The notes under the pieces: model-generated
Seen by the model: only the letters and a program-made list of their open reading frames with translations
What the model was told of the DNA's origin: nothing
The model's database searches: none
NCBI RefSeq assembly: GCF_026625765.1
Contig: NZ_CP113062.1
Span: 1,302,001-1,366,000, forward strand
Length of the DNA: 64,000 nt
Origin: Frigoribacterium sp. SL97
GTDB lineage: Bacteria > Actinomycetota > Actinomycetes > Actinomycetales > Microbacteriaceae
Direction of reading: 5' to 3'
Position numbers and translations under genes: made by a program
Part shown: piece by piece, positions 41,636 to 50,333 of the stretch
Position numbering within the stretch: position 1 is the stretch's first letter
Layout of the letters: each line of letters starts with the position of its first letter

Positions 41636-43318
41636 TCAGCGCTCGGCCAGCGAGTCGCGTACCTTGCGGCGCAACACCTTGCCGATGAGCGACCGGGGGA
41701 GGTCGTCGACGACGACGATGCGCCGCGGCACCTTGTACGGCGTGAGGTGCTTGCGCGCGAACGAGCGCAGGGCCGCGACGTCGACGTGGGCGCCCGGCTT
41801 CACGACGATCGCGGCGGCCACCTGTTCGCCGCCGGGGGTGGGCAGACCCACGACCGCGGCTTCGGCGACGCCCTCGAACCGGGTCAGGACCTCTTCGACC
41901 TCGGACGGCGAGACGTTGAAGCCGCCGGTGATGATGAGCTCCTTGATGCGGTCGACGATGCGGACGAACCCGTCGTCGTCGATGGTGACGATGTCCCCGG
42001 TGCGGAACCAGTCGCCGTCGACGAAGACCTCGCCCGATTCTTTCGGCTTGCGGTAGTACCCGCTGAAGACCTGCGGGCCACGGACGATCAGCTCGCCGCG
42101 TTCACCGGCCGCCACGTCGACCGTGGGGTTCTCGGGGTCGACGACGCGCACCTCGGTGCCCGGCAGGGGCAGACCGACCGTGCCGGCGCGGCGCGTCGGA
42201 CCGACGGGGTTGGCCATGAGGACGGGCGAGCACTCGGAGAGCCCGTAGCCCTCGACCAACCAGCCGCCGGACTCGGCCTCCCACGGCTCGACGACGTCGG
42301 CCGAGAGCGGCATGGCCCCCGAGATCGCGACGTCGACGCCCTTCAGTGAGACGCCGGCGTCGTCGGCGGCCTTCTGCAGACGGGCGTAGATCGGGGGGAC
42401 CGCGGGCAGGAAGGTCGGCGGGTGCTTCTTCATGACCTTGAGCACCAGCGCCGGGTCGAAGGCCGGGAAGAGCACGAGTCGGGCGCCCATGCTCATCGCG
42501 AAGGTGAGGCAGAGCGTCAGGCCGTACGCGTGGAACATCGGCAGCACCGCGTAGACGACGCAGGTGCCGCGCTCGATCGTCGGCACCCAGGCCTGGGCCT
42601 GCGCGGCGTTCGACAGGAGGTTGTGGTGCGTCAGCTGGGCACCCTTGGGCGCGCCCGTGGTGCCGCTCGTGTACTGGATGACCGCCAGGTCGTCGGTGGC
42701 CGGTCGCGGGTGCCTCGCCTTGATGCGGGACGAGCCGACGACCTTCTCCCACGGCGTGGTGCCCGTCACGGTCGTCGTGAGGCGCTCACGGGACTGGCGG
42801 GCCTTCTTGATCGGCAGGGCCAGGGCCGCCCGCGTGGTGAACGGCATCGCCCGGGTGACGTCGACCGAGACGAGGTGATCGACGGCCACGTCGTCGGGGA
42901 AGGCCTGGATGGTCTCGACCACCTTGTTCCAGGCGATGGCCACCTTGGCGCCGTGGTCCTCGAACTGGTGACGCAGCTCGCGCGGCGTGTAGAGCGGGTT
43001 GTGCTCGACGACGATCGCGCCGAGGCGCAGCACCGCGTAGAACGCGACGACGTGCTGCGGACCGTTCGGCAACACGATCGCGACGGTGTCGCCGTGGCCG
43101 ACCCCGAGCTTGCGCAGCCCCTCGGCCGCCCGCGCGATCTGGTCGACGAGCTCGGAATAGGTGGTCGTCGCCCCGAAGAACTCGAGCGCCACCGCCCTGG
43201 GGTACCGCGCCGCGGAGGCCTCGACCAGGTCGAGCAGCGAGCCGTCGACCGGTTCGAGGTCGTGCGGCACGCCGGGTGCGTAGGAGTCGAGCCAGGGACG
43301 AGCGCTGTCGGTGGTCAC
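41636..43318 (-). CDS. Long-chain fatty acid--CoA ligase (1)
   Basis: A 560-residue acyl-adenylate-forming enzyme that activates fatty acids to acyl-CoA. The AMP-binding P-loop is QYTSGTTGAPKGAQLTHHNL; VEGYGLSECSPV, the DWFRTGDIVTIDDDGF region and VDRIKELIITGGFNVSP are the further core motifs; and the catalytic lysine is in SLIGKVLRRKVR at the C-terminus. GTG start at 43318 (MTTDSARPW). It is paralogous to the ligase at 46102-47796; the two share the N-terminal SYAPxVPxDxEPVxGSL pattern. An SDR gene is divergently oriented. Confidence 0.92.
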   Translation of the reverse strand: MTTDSARPWLDSYAPGVPHDLEPVDGSLLDLVEASAARYPRAVALEFFGATTTYSELVDQIARAAEGLRKLGVGHGDTVAIVLPNGPQHVVAFYAVLRLGAIVVEHNPLYTPRELRHQFEDHGAKVAIAWNKVVETIQAFPDDVAVDHLVSVDVTRAMPFTTRAALALPIKKARQSRERLTTTVTGTTPWEKVVGSSRIKARHPRPATDDLAVIQYTSGTTGAPKGAQLTHHNLLSNAAQAQAWVPTIERGTCVVYAVLPMFHAYGLTLCLTFAMSMGARLVLFPAFDPALVLKVMKKHPPTFLPAVPPIYARLQKAADDAGVSLKGVDVAISGAMPLSADVVEPWEAESGGWLVEGYGLSECSPVLMANPVGPTRRAGTVGLPLPGTEVRVVDPENPTVDVAAGERGELIVRGPQVFSGYYRKPKESGEVFVDGDWFRTGDIVTIDDDGFVRIVDRIKELIITGGFNVSPSEVEEVLTRFEGVAEAAVVGLPTPGGEQVAAAIVVKPGAHVDVAALRSFARKHLTPYKVPRRIVVVDDLPRSLIGKVLRRKVRDSLAER

Positions 43319-43441
43319 CGGGCCACTCTATCGACCGCCGGGCGTACCCCGTGGGCTCGGTGCCGGCTGGCAACCTGACCGCGGACGAGGAGGCGCGGCG
43401 CAGCATGGTCCTCGACATCACGAAGAGAGGAACGACACATC

Positions 43442-44260
43442 GTGAGCAAGGTCTGGTTCATCACCGGTGCATCCAAGGGCTTCGGCCGCGAGTGGGCCGA
43501 GGCGGCCATCGAACGCGGCGACAAGGTCGCGGGCACCGCACGGAAGATCGACGACGTCACGCCCCTCGTGGACGCGTACGGCGACTCCTTCCTGCCCCTC
43601 CAGCTCGACGTCAACGACCGTGCGGCCGACGTCGCCGCGGTGCAGAAGGCCGCCGAGCACTTCGGACGACTGGACGTCGTCGTGAACAACGCCGGCTTCG
43701 GCCATTTCGGCATGATCGAGGAGATCACCGAGGACGAGGCCCGTGCCCAGCTCGAGACGAACCTGTTCGGCGCCCTCTGGGTGTCACAGGCGGCGCTCCC
43801 GATCATGCGCGAGCAGGGCTCGGGTCACATCGTCCAGGTGTCGAGCATCGGCGGCATCAGCGCCTTCCCGACGGTCGGCATCTACCACGCCTCGAAATGG
43901 GGGCTCGAGGGCTTCAGCCAGTCGCTGGCCCAGGAGGTCGCGGGCTTCGGCATCAAGGTGACCCTCGTCGAGCCCGGCGGCTACTCGACCGACTGGTCGG
44001 GCCCCTCCGCCTCGCGCAGCGACGAACTCGAGGCCTACGCCGACGTCCGTGAGGCCGCGTCGAAGCGTCCCTCGGCCGCCGACCCCGGCGACCCCACGGC
44101 CACCCGTTCCGCGATCCTCACGGTCGTCGACGCCGACGAGCCGCCGCTGCGCGTCTTCTTCGGCAAGGCGCCGCTCGAGATCGCCACGAAGGACTACGAG
44201 TCGCGTCTGAAGACGTGGAACGAGTGGCAGCCCGTCTCGATCGAGGCTCACGGGAACTGA
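43442..44260 (+). CDS. Short-chain dehydrogenase/reductase
   Basis: A 272-residue classical SDR. NAD(P)-binding TGASKGFGREWAEAA (TGxxxGxG), NNAGFGHFG, the catalytic Ser in VSSIGGI and the YxxxK pair in YHASKWGLEG. The GTG start at 43442 is preceded by AGAGAGGAACG at a fair distance. The substrate is unknown; length and motifs fit generic NADP-dependent carbonyl reductases. A strong hairpin terminator follows. Confidence 0.9.
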   Translation: MSKVWFITGASKGFGREWAEAAIERGDKVAGTARKIDDVTPLVDAYGDSFLPLQLDVNDRAADVAAVQKAAEHFGRLDVVVNNAGFGHFGMIEEITEDEARAQLETNLFGALWVSQAALPIMREQGSGHIVQVSSIGGISAFPTVGIYHASKWGLEGFSQSLAQEVAGFGIKVTLVEPGGYSTDWSGPSASRSDELEAYADVREAASKRPSAADPGDPTATRSAILTVVDADEPPLRVFFGKAPLEIATKDYESRLKTWNEWQPVSIEAHGN

Positions 44261-44274
44261 GACCCACCCCGAGT

Positions 44275-44325
44275 CGCACGCCGCGCCTCCTGCCCCTCCC
44301 CGGGACGCAAGAGGCGCGGCGTGCG
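44275..44325 (+). terminator. Hairpin terminator containing the CGCGCCTCC repeat
   Basis: A perfect 15-base-pair inverted repeat (44275-44289 and 44311-44325) with a 21-base loop begins 14 bases after the SDR stop. Both arms contain the GCGCCTC/GAGGCGC core that recurs through the window. Confidence 0.75.
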
Positions 44326-44388
44326 TCCGGCGGGACCGCAGACGGCGTCCGCCGCGAGCGTCCAGCCACCGCGGCGCATGATCGAGGC

Positions 44389-45306
44389 ATGCCCGCACTG
44401 ACCGAACCGCTCCGCGCCCGCCTGCAGTACACCTTCAACGGGCAGTACACGGGCACGCCCGAGTGGGTCACCGACCTCGAGAAGGGCGACGACGAGGGGT
44501 TCTTCCTGCCGGGCTCGGCGGTGTGGGCCGTGCACGGCGCCATGTCGACCATCCCCGCCGGCGTGCGGGCACTGCTCGTCCAGGCGCTGCACCCGGGGGC
44601 GCTCGCCGGCGTCCACGACCACTCGCGTTTCCGCGAGGACCCGCTCGGCCGTCTCGCCGGCACCATCCGCTGGATCTACACCGTCTCGTACGGCAGCCGC
44701 GAGGCCGCCACCCACGCGTCGAACTGGGTGTCACGCCTGCACACGAAGGTCGTCGGCACGTACGACGACCGGAACGGCGTGACCCACGACTACGCCGCCA
44801 ACGACCCGGAGCTGCTCAGCTGGGTGCACATGGCCTTCGCCGACTCGTTCCTCGCCGCCTACCTCGAGTGGGGCCACGAGCCGATCCCCGGGGGACCCGA
44901 CGCCTACATCCGCGAGTGGGCGACGGCCGGCGAGCTGATGGGCGTGCCGAACCCGCCGCGCAGCGTCGCCGAGATGCAGTCACAGCTGATGGACTTCGAC
45001 CGCCGGGGCGTGCTCGAGCGCACCGCGCGCACCGACGACGTCGTGAAGTTCATCAAGCGGCCCCCGCTCTTCCCCGCCCTGAAGGTCGGCTATCCCGTGC
45101 TCTTCAACGGCGCGGTGGGCACGCTGCAGCCGCGCTTCCGCGAGTTGCTCGGGCTGCGCGCGCCGCACGTCGGCCCGATCGGCATCCCGACCCGGGCGCC
45201 GGCGCAGGCCATGCTCGCGGGCGTCGGGGGAGTCCTCGGCAAGCGACCCGTCGCCGAGGAGCACGCCCTCGCCCGGCTCGACCGCATCGGATGGACGGCC
45301 GCCTGA
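44389..45306 (+). CDS. Oxygenase MpaB family protein (DUF2236)
   Basis: A 305-residue protein of the ER-bound oxygenase MpaB/B' (DUF2236, latex-clearing-protein-related) family. Family features: SAVWAVHGAMSTIPAGVRALLVQALHPGALAGVHDHSRFREDPLGRL and the helix with WVHMAFADSFLAAY, in which the conserved His residues likely bind heme. Characterised relatives use b-type heme for oxygenation or dioxygenation of long-chain isoprenoids. There is no signal peptide. The ATG at 44389 is used; CATGAT six bases upstream may be a -10 element. Confidence 0.82.
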   Translation: MPALTEPLRARLQYTFNGQYTGTPEWVTDLEKGDDEGFFLPGSAVWAVHGAMSTIPAGVRALLVQALHPGALAGVHDHSRFREDPLGRLAGTIRWIYTVSYGSREAATHASNWVSRLHTKVVGTYDDRNGVTHDYAANDPELLSWVHMAFADSFLAAYLEWGHEPIPGGPDAYIREWATAGELMGVPNPPRSVAEMQSQLMDFDRRGVLERTARTDDVVKFIKRPPLFPALKVGYPVLFNGAVGTLQPRFRELLGLRAPHVGPIGIPTRAPAQAMLAGVGGVLGKRPVAEEHALARLDRIGWTAA

Positions 45307-45392
45307 CGGACGACCCGGGGCACCGGGACCGTGGCCCCACGGCCCCCTGACCGGGGAGGGCGGACGCGGGCACGCGCTGACAGGATGAGCCG

Positions 45393-46034
45393 GTGACCGA
45401 CAGCAGCCCCCTCGCGGACGCGACCGACGAGGGCGAGGGGACCCGCGCCTCCGGGATCCGCCGGAACCCCACGGGCCGGTGGCTGCTCGAGTTGCTCGCG
45501 ATCGTCCTGGTGGGGCTGTTGCTGTCGTGGGGCGTGCGGACCTTCCTCGTGCGCAGCTTCTCCATCCCGTCGGGATCGATGGAACGGACGCTGATGATCG
45601 GCGACCGGATCATCGTCAACGAACTGGCACCCGGACTCCTGCCGTTGCACCGCGGCGACATCGTCGTCTTCGAGGACCCGGGCGGGTGGCTCGGCTACGG
45701 CGACGACGCCGGTCAGGACCTCGTCAAGCGCGTCATCGGCCTGCCGGGCGACCACGTCAGCTGCTGCGACGCGGACGGCCACGTGCTCGTCAACGGCCGG
45801 GCCCTCGACGAGCCGTACCTCACGCTCGCCGACGGCGGACCCCGCGCCTCGGCGACCGACTTCGACGTGACCGTGCCCGAGGGGGCGCTCTGGGTGCTCG
45901 GCGACAACCGCGACCGGTCGGCGGACTCGCGCGCACACCAGACCGGGCCCTACGCGGGCTTCGTTCCCGTCGACGACGTGATCGGGCGGGCGTTCGTGAT
46001 CAGCTGGCCGGTCGACCGGTGGCAGGGCCTCTGA
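45393..46034 (+). CDS. lepB: Signal peptidase I
   Basis: A 213-residue type I leader peptidase, a membrane enzyme that cleaves signal peptides of exported proteins. One N-terminal helix (about 29-50, WLLELLAIVLVGLLLSWGVR) precedes the catalytic Ser in SFSIPSGSMERTL and the general-base Lys in DLVKRVIGLPGD; the family box GDNRDRSADSRAH is also present. GTG start at 45393. It lies between the MpaB-like gene and a convergent acyl-CoA ligase, away from the ribosomal-protein cluster where lepB often occurs, so this may be one of several copies. Confidence 0.92.
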   Translation: MTDSSPLADATDEGEGTRASGIRRNPTGRWLLELLAIVLVGLLLSWGVRTFLVRSFSIPSGSMERTLMIGDRIIVNELAPGLLPLHRGDIVVFEDPGGWLGYGDDAGQDLVKRVIGLPGDHVSCCDADGHVLVNGRALDEPYLTLADGGPRASATDFDVTVPEGALWVLGDNRDRSADSRAHQTGPYAGFVPVDDVIGRAFVISWPVDRWQGL

Positions 46035-46101
46035 CCACGCCGACCGGACACGCCGACGGGTCCTGCCGACGGGGCCCCGTCGGCAGGACCCGCCCGGAGG
46101 G

Positions 46102-47796
46102 TCAGCCCGCAGCGATGAGCCGGTCGCGCACCTCGCGCCGCAGCACCTTGCCGATCAGCGACTTGGGCAACTCGTCGAGCCGGACGACCCGCCGCGGCAC
46201 CTTGTAGGCCGCCAGCTGGCCGCGTGAGGCGTCGCGGATGGCCTCGGCGTCGAACTCGGCACCCGGCTCGAGCACGACGGCCGCCACCACGTCCTCGCCG
46301 CCGCCCGACCGGGGCAGGCCGACCACGGCCACCTCGGCCACGCCGGGGGCGTTGCGGACCGCCTCCTCGACCTCGGAGGGGGCGACGTTGAAGCCACCCG
46401 TGACGATGAGCTCCTTGATGCGGTCGACGATCGTGACGTACCCGTCGGCGCTCATCGTGACGATGTCGCCGGTACGGAACCAGCCGCCCTCGAGGAAGGC
46501 CTCGGCGGTCTCGTCGGGTCGGTTCCAGTAGCCGCGGAACACCTGGGGGCCCCGCAGCAGCAGTTCTCCGGCGGCCCCGGCGACGACCGGGCGGCTCGGA
46601 TCGGGGTCGTCGCGGTCGACGACCAGGGCCTCGGTCGACGGGAACGGCACGCCCACGGTGCCGACGCGACGGGTCGGGCCGATCGGGTTGCCGAGGGCGA
46701 CGGGCGAGGTCTCGGTCAGTCCGAACCCCTCGACCAGCATGCCGCCCGTGACGCCCTCCCAGGCCTGGACGACGGCGCTCGGCAGGTTCATCGCGCCCGA
46801 GATCGCGAACCGTGCCGACGACAGGTCGACGCCGCGCTCGCGGGCCGCGTCGGCGAGGCGCTGGTAGATCGGCGGCACGGCCGGCAGGAAGGTCGGCGGG
46901 TGCTTCTTCGCGGCCTTCAGCACGAGGTCGACGTCGAACTTGGGGAAGAGGACGAGGCGCGCCCCGATGCTCATCGCGAACGTCAGGCAGAGCGTGAGGC
47001 CGTAGGCGTGGAAGAAGGGCAGCACGCCGTAGACCGTCTCGTCGCCGTCGACGAGGCCCGGCACCCAGGCGCGTCCCTGCGCAGCGTTGCTGCGGAGGTT
47101 GCGGTGGGTGAGGATCGCGCCCTTGGGCGAGCCCGTGGTGCCGCTGGTGTACTGCAGCAGGGCGATGTCGTCGACGTCGGGTCGGGGGTGCTTCTTGCGC
47201 AGCGGACGGTTCGCGAGCAGCCCCTGCCAGGTGACGTCGCCCTCGGCTCCGTCGGTGAGGGCCGCGCGGCTCTTCTTCGCGGCGGGCACCGGCAGCTTGA
47301 GGGCGAGGCGCGTGCCGAGGGGCATGCCCTTCGTCACGTCGACCGAGACCACGGTCGAGAAGCCGATGTCGGCGGGCAGGGAGCGCAGTCGGTCGACCAA
47401 CTTGTCCCAGGCGATGGCGATCGTGGCGCCGTGGTCCTCGAAGAGGTGGCGCAGCTCACGGTCGGTGTAGAGCGGGTTGTGCTCGACCACGACCGCGCCC
47501 AGGCGCAGCACCGCGTAGAACGCCACCACGTGCTGCGGGCTGTTCGGCAGGATCAGGGCGACCCGGTCGCCGCGACCCACGCCGAGCCTCCTGAGGCCCT
47601 CGGCCGCGCGGGCGACCTGGTCGCCCAGGTCGCGGTAGCTCGTCTCGCGGCCGAAGAACTCGAGGGCCGGCTTCTGCCGGTACGTCGACACGGCGTCGTC
47701 GATGAGGTCGACGAGGCTGCCCGTCACGGGCTCGATGTCGGCGGGGACGTCGGGGGCGTAGCTGTGCAGCCACGGGCGATCGATCGGGGCGGTCAT
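46102..47796 (-). CDS. Long-chain fatty acid--CoA ligase (2)
   Basis: A 564-residue paralogue of the ligase at 41636-43318, with the same motif set: QYTSGTTGSPKGAILTHRNL, VEGFGLTETSPVALGNP, RTGDIVTMSADGYVTIVDRIKELIVTGGFNVAPSEVEE and a C-terminal KSLIGKVLRREVRD with the catalytic Lys. The start is taken at the ATG at 47796 (MTAPIDRPW), which aligns with the paralogue; the frame stays open upstream without family similarity. Two such close enzymes within 6 kb suggest a local duplication with different chain-length or expression niches (inference). Confidence 0.92.
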   Translation of the reverse strand: MTAPIDRPWLHSYAPDVPADIEPVTGSLVDLIDDAVSTYRQKPALEFFGRETSYRDLGDQVARAAEGLRRLGVGRGDRVALILPNSPQHVVAFYAVLRLGAVVVEHNPLYTDRELRHLFEDHGATIAIAWDKLVDRLRSLPADIGFSTVVSVDVTKGMPLGTRLALKLPVPAAKKSRAALTDGAEGDVTWQGLLANRPLRKKHPRPDVDDIALLQYTSGTTGSPKGAILTHRNLRSNAAQGRAWVPGLVDGDETVYGVLPFFHAYGLTLCLTFAMSIGARLVLFPKFDVDLVLKAAKKHPPTFLPAVPPIYQRLADAARERGVDLSSARFAISGAMNLPSAVVQAWEGVTGGMLVEGFGLTETSPVALGNPIGPTRRVGTVGVPFPSTEALVVDRDDPDPSRPVVAGAAGELLLRGPQVFRGYWNRPDETAEAFLEGGWFRTGDIVTMSADGYVTIVDRIKELIVTGGFNVAPSEVEEAVRNAPGVAEVAVVGLPRSGGGEDVVAAVVLEPGAEFDAEAIRDASRGQLAAYKVPRRVVRLDELPKSLIGKVLRREVRDRLIAAG

Positions 47797-47882
47797 GCCA
47801 CCACCTTGGCAGGGCCGGGTGATGAACCCCCGGGAGGCGCGGGTCGCGTCGCCGAGGACGCCCACCCGGGTGGGCGGACGGC

Positions 47883-48440
47883 TCAGCGGGCGTCGCGACC
47901 GGTGAGGGCGAGCAGGCGGATGCGAAGCGGCGCGTCGTCGTCGACCGGGACGGGGGACGCGAAGAGGCCCGAGGCCTCGAGAGCGTCCTTCTGAGGCGCG
48001 AACACGCCCCAGACGGCCTCGACGAGCGCGTCGTCCAGCTCTTCGTCGGTCCCCACGGCACGGGCGAGGTCCCAGGTGTGGATCGTCACGTCGGCGACCT
48101 GCTCGGCGAGGTACTCGTGGACGGGCACGACGTCGGCGCTCAACCGCACCTCGGCGTGGGGGTCGGCCGCGCTCCAGGCGGCGGTGGCGGCACCGGACCA
48201 CCGGTGCCAGGCCTCGACGAGGTCGTCGCCGAGCGGCTCGATGGAGTTCTCCGCCTCGGAGGGGTCGCCGCCCTCGAGCAGCAGCGGCACCCACTGCTGC
48301 TCGCGCGTGACGTGACGCACGAGGTCGCGCACCTTCCACTCGGTGTCCGGCGTCGGGGCGTCCCAGTCGGCCACGGCCTCGACGCGACGGGCGAACTCGT
48401 CGTGGGCGGTCTTCTGCAGGGTGATCCAGTCGACGGTCAT
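47883..48440 (-). CDS. DinB/mycothiol-dependent maleylpyruvate isomerase-like protein (TIGR03086 type)
   Basis: A 185-residue four-helix-bundle protein of the DinB-like group whose members often use mycothiol, the actinobacterial thiol. Family signatures: the N-terminal MTVDWITLQKTAHDEFARRV, TEWKVRDLVRHVTREQQWVPLLLEGG (metal-binding His) and ADVTIHTWDLARAVGTD (second metal-binding His). The substrate is unknown. The ATG at 48440 starts the conserved domain. It is divergent from the DUF6412 gene. Confidence 0.82.
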   Translation of the reverse strand: MTVDWITLQKTAHDEFARRVEAVADWDAPTPDTEWKVRDLVRHVTREQQWVPLLLEGGDPSEAENSIEPLGDDLVEAWHRWSGAATAAWSAADPHAEVRLSADVVPVHEYLAEQVADVTIHTWDLARAVGTDEELDDALVEAVWGVFAPQKDALEASGLFASPVPVDDDAPLRIRLLALTGRDAR

Positions 48441-48551
48441 CGGGAGTCCTCTCGGGGCGGGGCGGTGGCTCTCGGCGTCAACCGCGTGGGACGGCACGGT
48501 GTTCCCGAGGGCACTGCCCCGATGGTAGGACCGTCGGCTAGGGTCGTCGGC

Positions 48552-48848
48552 ATGACCCTCGGCCTCTCGATGCTGGCGCCCCTCGCGGCGTTCGTCGAGG
48601 CCGTGCTCTCGTCCGGCGGGGCGCCGCTGTCCGCGGTCGTGCTCGTCGGCCTGCTCGGTGCCGCCACCGCGGTGGCCGCGCTCGGCGTCGCCCGCGTCGT
48701 GCTCACGCTCTGCGGGCTGGCCGGGGCGGTGCCCGAAGTGACGCTCCGTGAAGAAGCCGGCACGCGCCTCCTCGTCTGGCGACGCGACCCCGACGCCCGC
48801 GGGCACGTGCGGTCCCGGGCTCCCGGGCGGGCCGTCCCGGCCGCCTGA
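48552..48848 (+). CDS. DUF6412 small membrane protein
   Basis: A 98-residue protein with two hydrophobic helices (about 5-22 and 30-58) and a polar Arg/Pro-rich C-terminus (LVWRRDPDARGHVRSRAPGR) typical of DUF6412. It sits directly upstream of yidC (78 bases), an association I recall in other Microbacteriaceae, so it may be an accessory of this insertase. The function is unknown. TAGGGT at 48539-48544, seven bases before the ATG, fits a leaderless-type promoter. Confidence 0.75.
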   Translation: MTLGLSMLAPLAAFVEAVLSSGGAPLSAVVLVGLLGAATAVAALGVARVVLTLCGLAGAVPEVTLREEAGTRLLVWRRDPDARGHVRSRAPGRAVPAA

Positions 48849-48926
48849 GCGCACCCGCGCCCGCGTCGACCCGACGCCCCTCGGCGGCCAGAAGACACCC
48901 ACCGTCTCTCTGACCGAGGAGTCCGC

Positions 48927-49670
48927 ATGGACCTGTCCACCTTCCCCCCGATCGCCGTCGTCCTCGGCGGTCTGCAGTCGCTCGTCACCACCCTCGGCGT
49001 GCTCGTCGAACCGGTGGCCGGGTCGTCCGCCGCCGCCCTCGGCGTCGTGCTGCTCACCCTGCTCGTCCGGCTCGTGCTCGTGCCCGTGGGCGTCTCGCAG
49101 GTGCGCGCCGAGGTCGCCCGTCGCCGCCTGGCCCCCGCGATCGCCGACCTGAACCGCCGGATCACCGACCCCGCGGCCCGCAGCAAGGCGCTGATGGCGC
49201 TGTACGCGTCCGAGAAGGCGTCCCCGCTGGCCGGCTGCCTGCCGACGCTCGCGCAGGCACCCGTGCTCACGGCGGTCTACTCGCTGTTCGCGCACTCCGA
49301 GATCGCCGGGCACGCCAACGCCCTCTTGACGGACACCCTCGGCGGAGCCGCCCTCGGCGCCAACCTGTTCGCGTCTCTCGCGGTGGGACTCCCGGCGATC
49401 TGGCCGTACCTGGTGCTGCTCGCGCTGCTCGCCGTCGTGGTCGAGACGAGCCGGCGCGCCACGCTGCGCTTCACCGGCACGGTCACCGTCCCGACGGCCG
49501 GGCCGGGGCAGGAGGCGCTCCCGGGCATGGCGGGCCTGGTGCGCTGGCTGCCGTTCGTCAGCGTGTTGTTCGCGGCGTTCGCCCCGCTCGCGGCCGCTCT
49601 CTACCTCGTGACGAGCGCGGCCTGGACGCTGGGGGAGCGCGCCGTGCTGCGGCGCGTCCTCGCGGGATGA
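48927..49670 (+). CDS. yidC: YidC/Oxa1-family membrane protein insertase
   Basis: A 247-residue insertase that helps membrane proteins fold into the bilayer. It has the five-helix Oxa1 core. The first helix (LGVVLLTLLVRLVLVPVGVSQVRAE) carries the conserved Arg (LLVRL) that forms the hydrophilic groove, followed by the cytoplasmic hairpin (PAARSKALMALYASEKASPLAGCLPTLAQAPV). It is shorter than the main YidC usually found beside rpmH, so it is likely a second, specialised copy; that is inference, as the other locus is not in this window. Confidence 0.87.
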   Translation: MDLSTFPPIAVVLGGLQSLVTTLGVLVEPVAGSSAAALGVVLLTLLVRLVLVPVGVSQVRAEVARRRLAPAIADLNRRITDPAARSKALMALYASEKASPLAGCLPTLAQAPVLTAVYSLFAHSEIAGHANALLTDTLGGAALGANLFASLAVGLPAIWPYLVLLALLAVVVETSRRATLRFTGTVTVPTAGPGQEALPGMAGLVRWLPFVSVLFAAFAPLAAALYLVTSAAWTLGERAVLRRVLAG

Positions 49671-49674
49671 CGCG

Positions 49675-49711
49675 GAAGGGCCCGCCCTCGCCGAGCGAGA
49701 GCGGGCCCTTC
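49675..49711. terminator. Bidirectional terminator between yidC and yceI
   Basis: Eleven-base arms (GAAGGGCCCGC at 49675-49685, complement at 49701-49711) enclose a loop that can form a further five pairs (CTCGC/GCGAG). It starts a few bases after the yidC stop and ends 13 bases before the yceI stop, serving both convergent genes. Confidence 0.75.
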
Positions 49712-49724
49712 GTGGTGCCGGTGC

Positions 49725-50276
49725 CTACGCGGCGAGCGTGAACTGGATCTCGAGCGTGACGGTGACGTCGTTGCCCAGCGTGAAGCCGCCGGCCTCGAGG
49801 GCCGCGTTCCAGGTGACGCCGAACTCGGTGCGGTCGATCTTGGTGGTCGCCGAGAAGCCGAGCTTGGTCTGGCCGTAGCCGTCGACGACGAGGCCGCCGA
49901 ACTCGCTCTTCAGGGTGACGGGCTTGGTGACGCCGCGGAGGGTGAGGTCGCCGTGCACGAGGAACGCGTCGTCGCCCTTCTCCTCGATGCTGGTCGACAC
50001 GAAGGTCATCTTGGGGTGCTCTTCGGCGAGGAAGAAGTCACCGGTCTGCAGGTGGCCGTCGCGGTCCTTCTGGTTGGTGTTGACCGAGGCCACGTCGATC
50101 GAGGCGGTGACCTTCGAGGCGGTGTGGTCCTCGGCCGTGACCAGCGAGGCGTCGAAGGACTCGAACGAGCCCTTGACCTTGCTGATGGCCAGGTGGCGGA
50201 CGCTGAACGAGACCTCGCTGTGGGTGGGGTCGAGGTTCCAGGTGCCGGCGGGGATCTTCTCTGCGGTGATGGTCAT
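49725..50276 (-). CDS. YceI family protein (lipocalin-like)
   Basis: A 183-residue YceI-like beta-barrel protein, thought to bind isoprenoid or other amphipathic ligands. The family pattern is intact: GTWNLDPTHSEVSFSVRHLAISKVKGSFESFDA, GDFFLAEEHPKMTFVST, LTLRGVTKPVTLKSEFGG and KIDRTEFGVTWNAALEAGG. No signal peptide, so it is cytoplasmic. The ATG at 50276 follows AGGAGAA. It has the clearest promoter in the window, with a palindrome just downstream of the predicted transcription start, so it is probably regulated by a dedicated repressor. Confidence 0.92.
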   Translation of the reverse strand: MTITAEKIPAGTWNLDPTHSEVSFSVRHLAISKVKGSFESFDASLVTAEDHTASKVTASIDVASVNTNQKDRDGHLQTGDFFLAEEHPKMTFVSTSIEEKGDDAFLVHGDLTLRGVTKPVTLKSEFGGLVVDGYGQTKLGFSATTKIDRTEFGVTWNAALEAGGFTLGNDVTVTLEIQFTLAA

Positions 50277-50306
50277 GGTGTTCTCCTGAATCTGTGAGGT
50301 CGAGGT

Positions 50307-50322
50307 CGATGACGTGTCATCG
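50307..50322. promoter_or_regulatory. Palindromic operator candidate upstream of yceI
   Basis: CGATGACGTGTCATCG is a palindrome with seven-base arms around a GT centre. It lies about 5-20 bases downstream of the predicted transcription start of yceI, a position from which a repressor would block transcription. MarR/TetR-type regulators bind sites of this size, but no regulator gene is adjacent. Confidence 0.55.
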
Positions 50323-50333
50323 AAGCTGGTACG

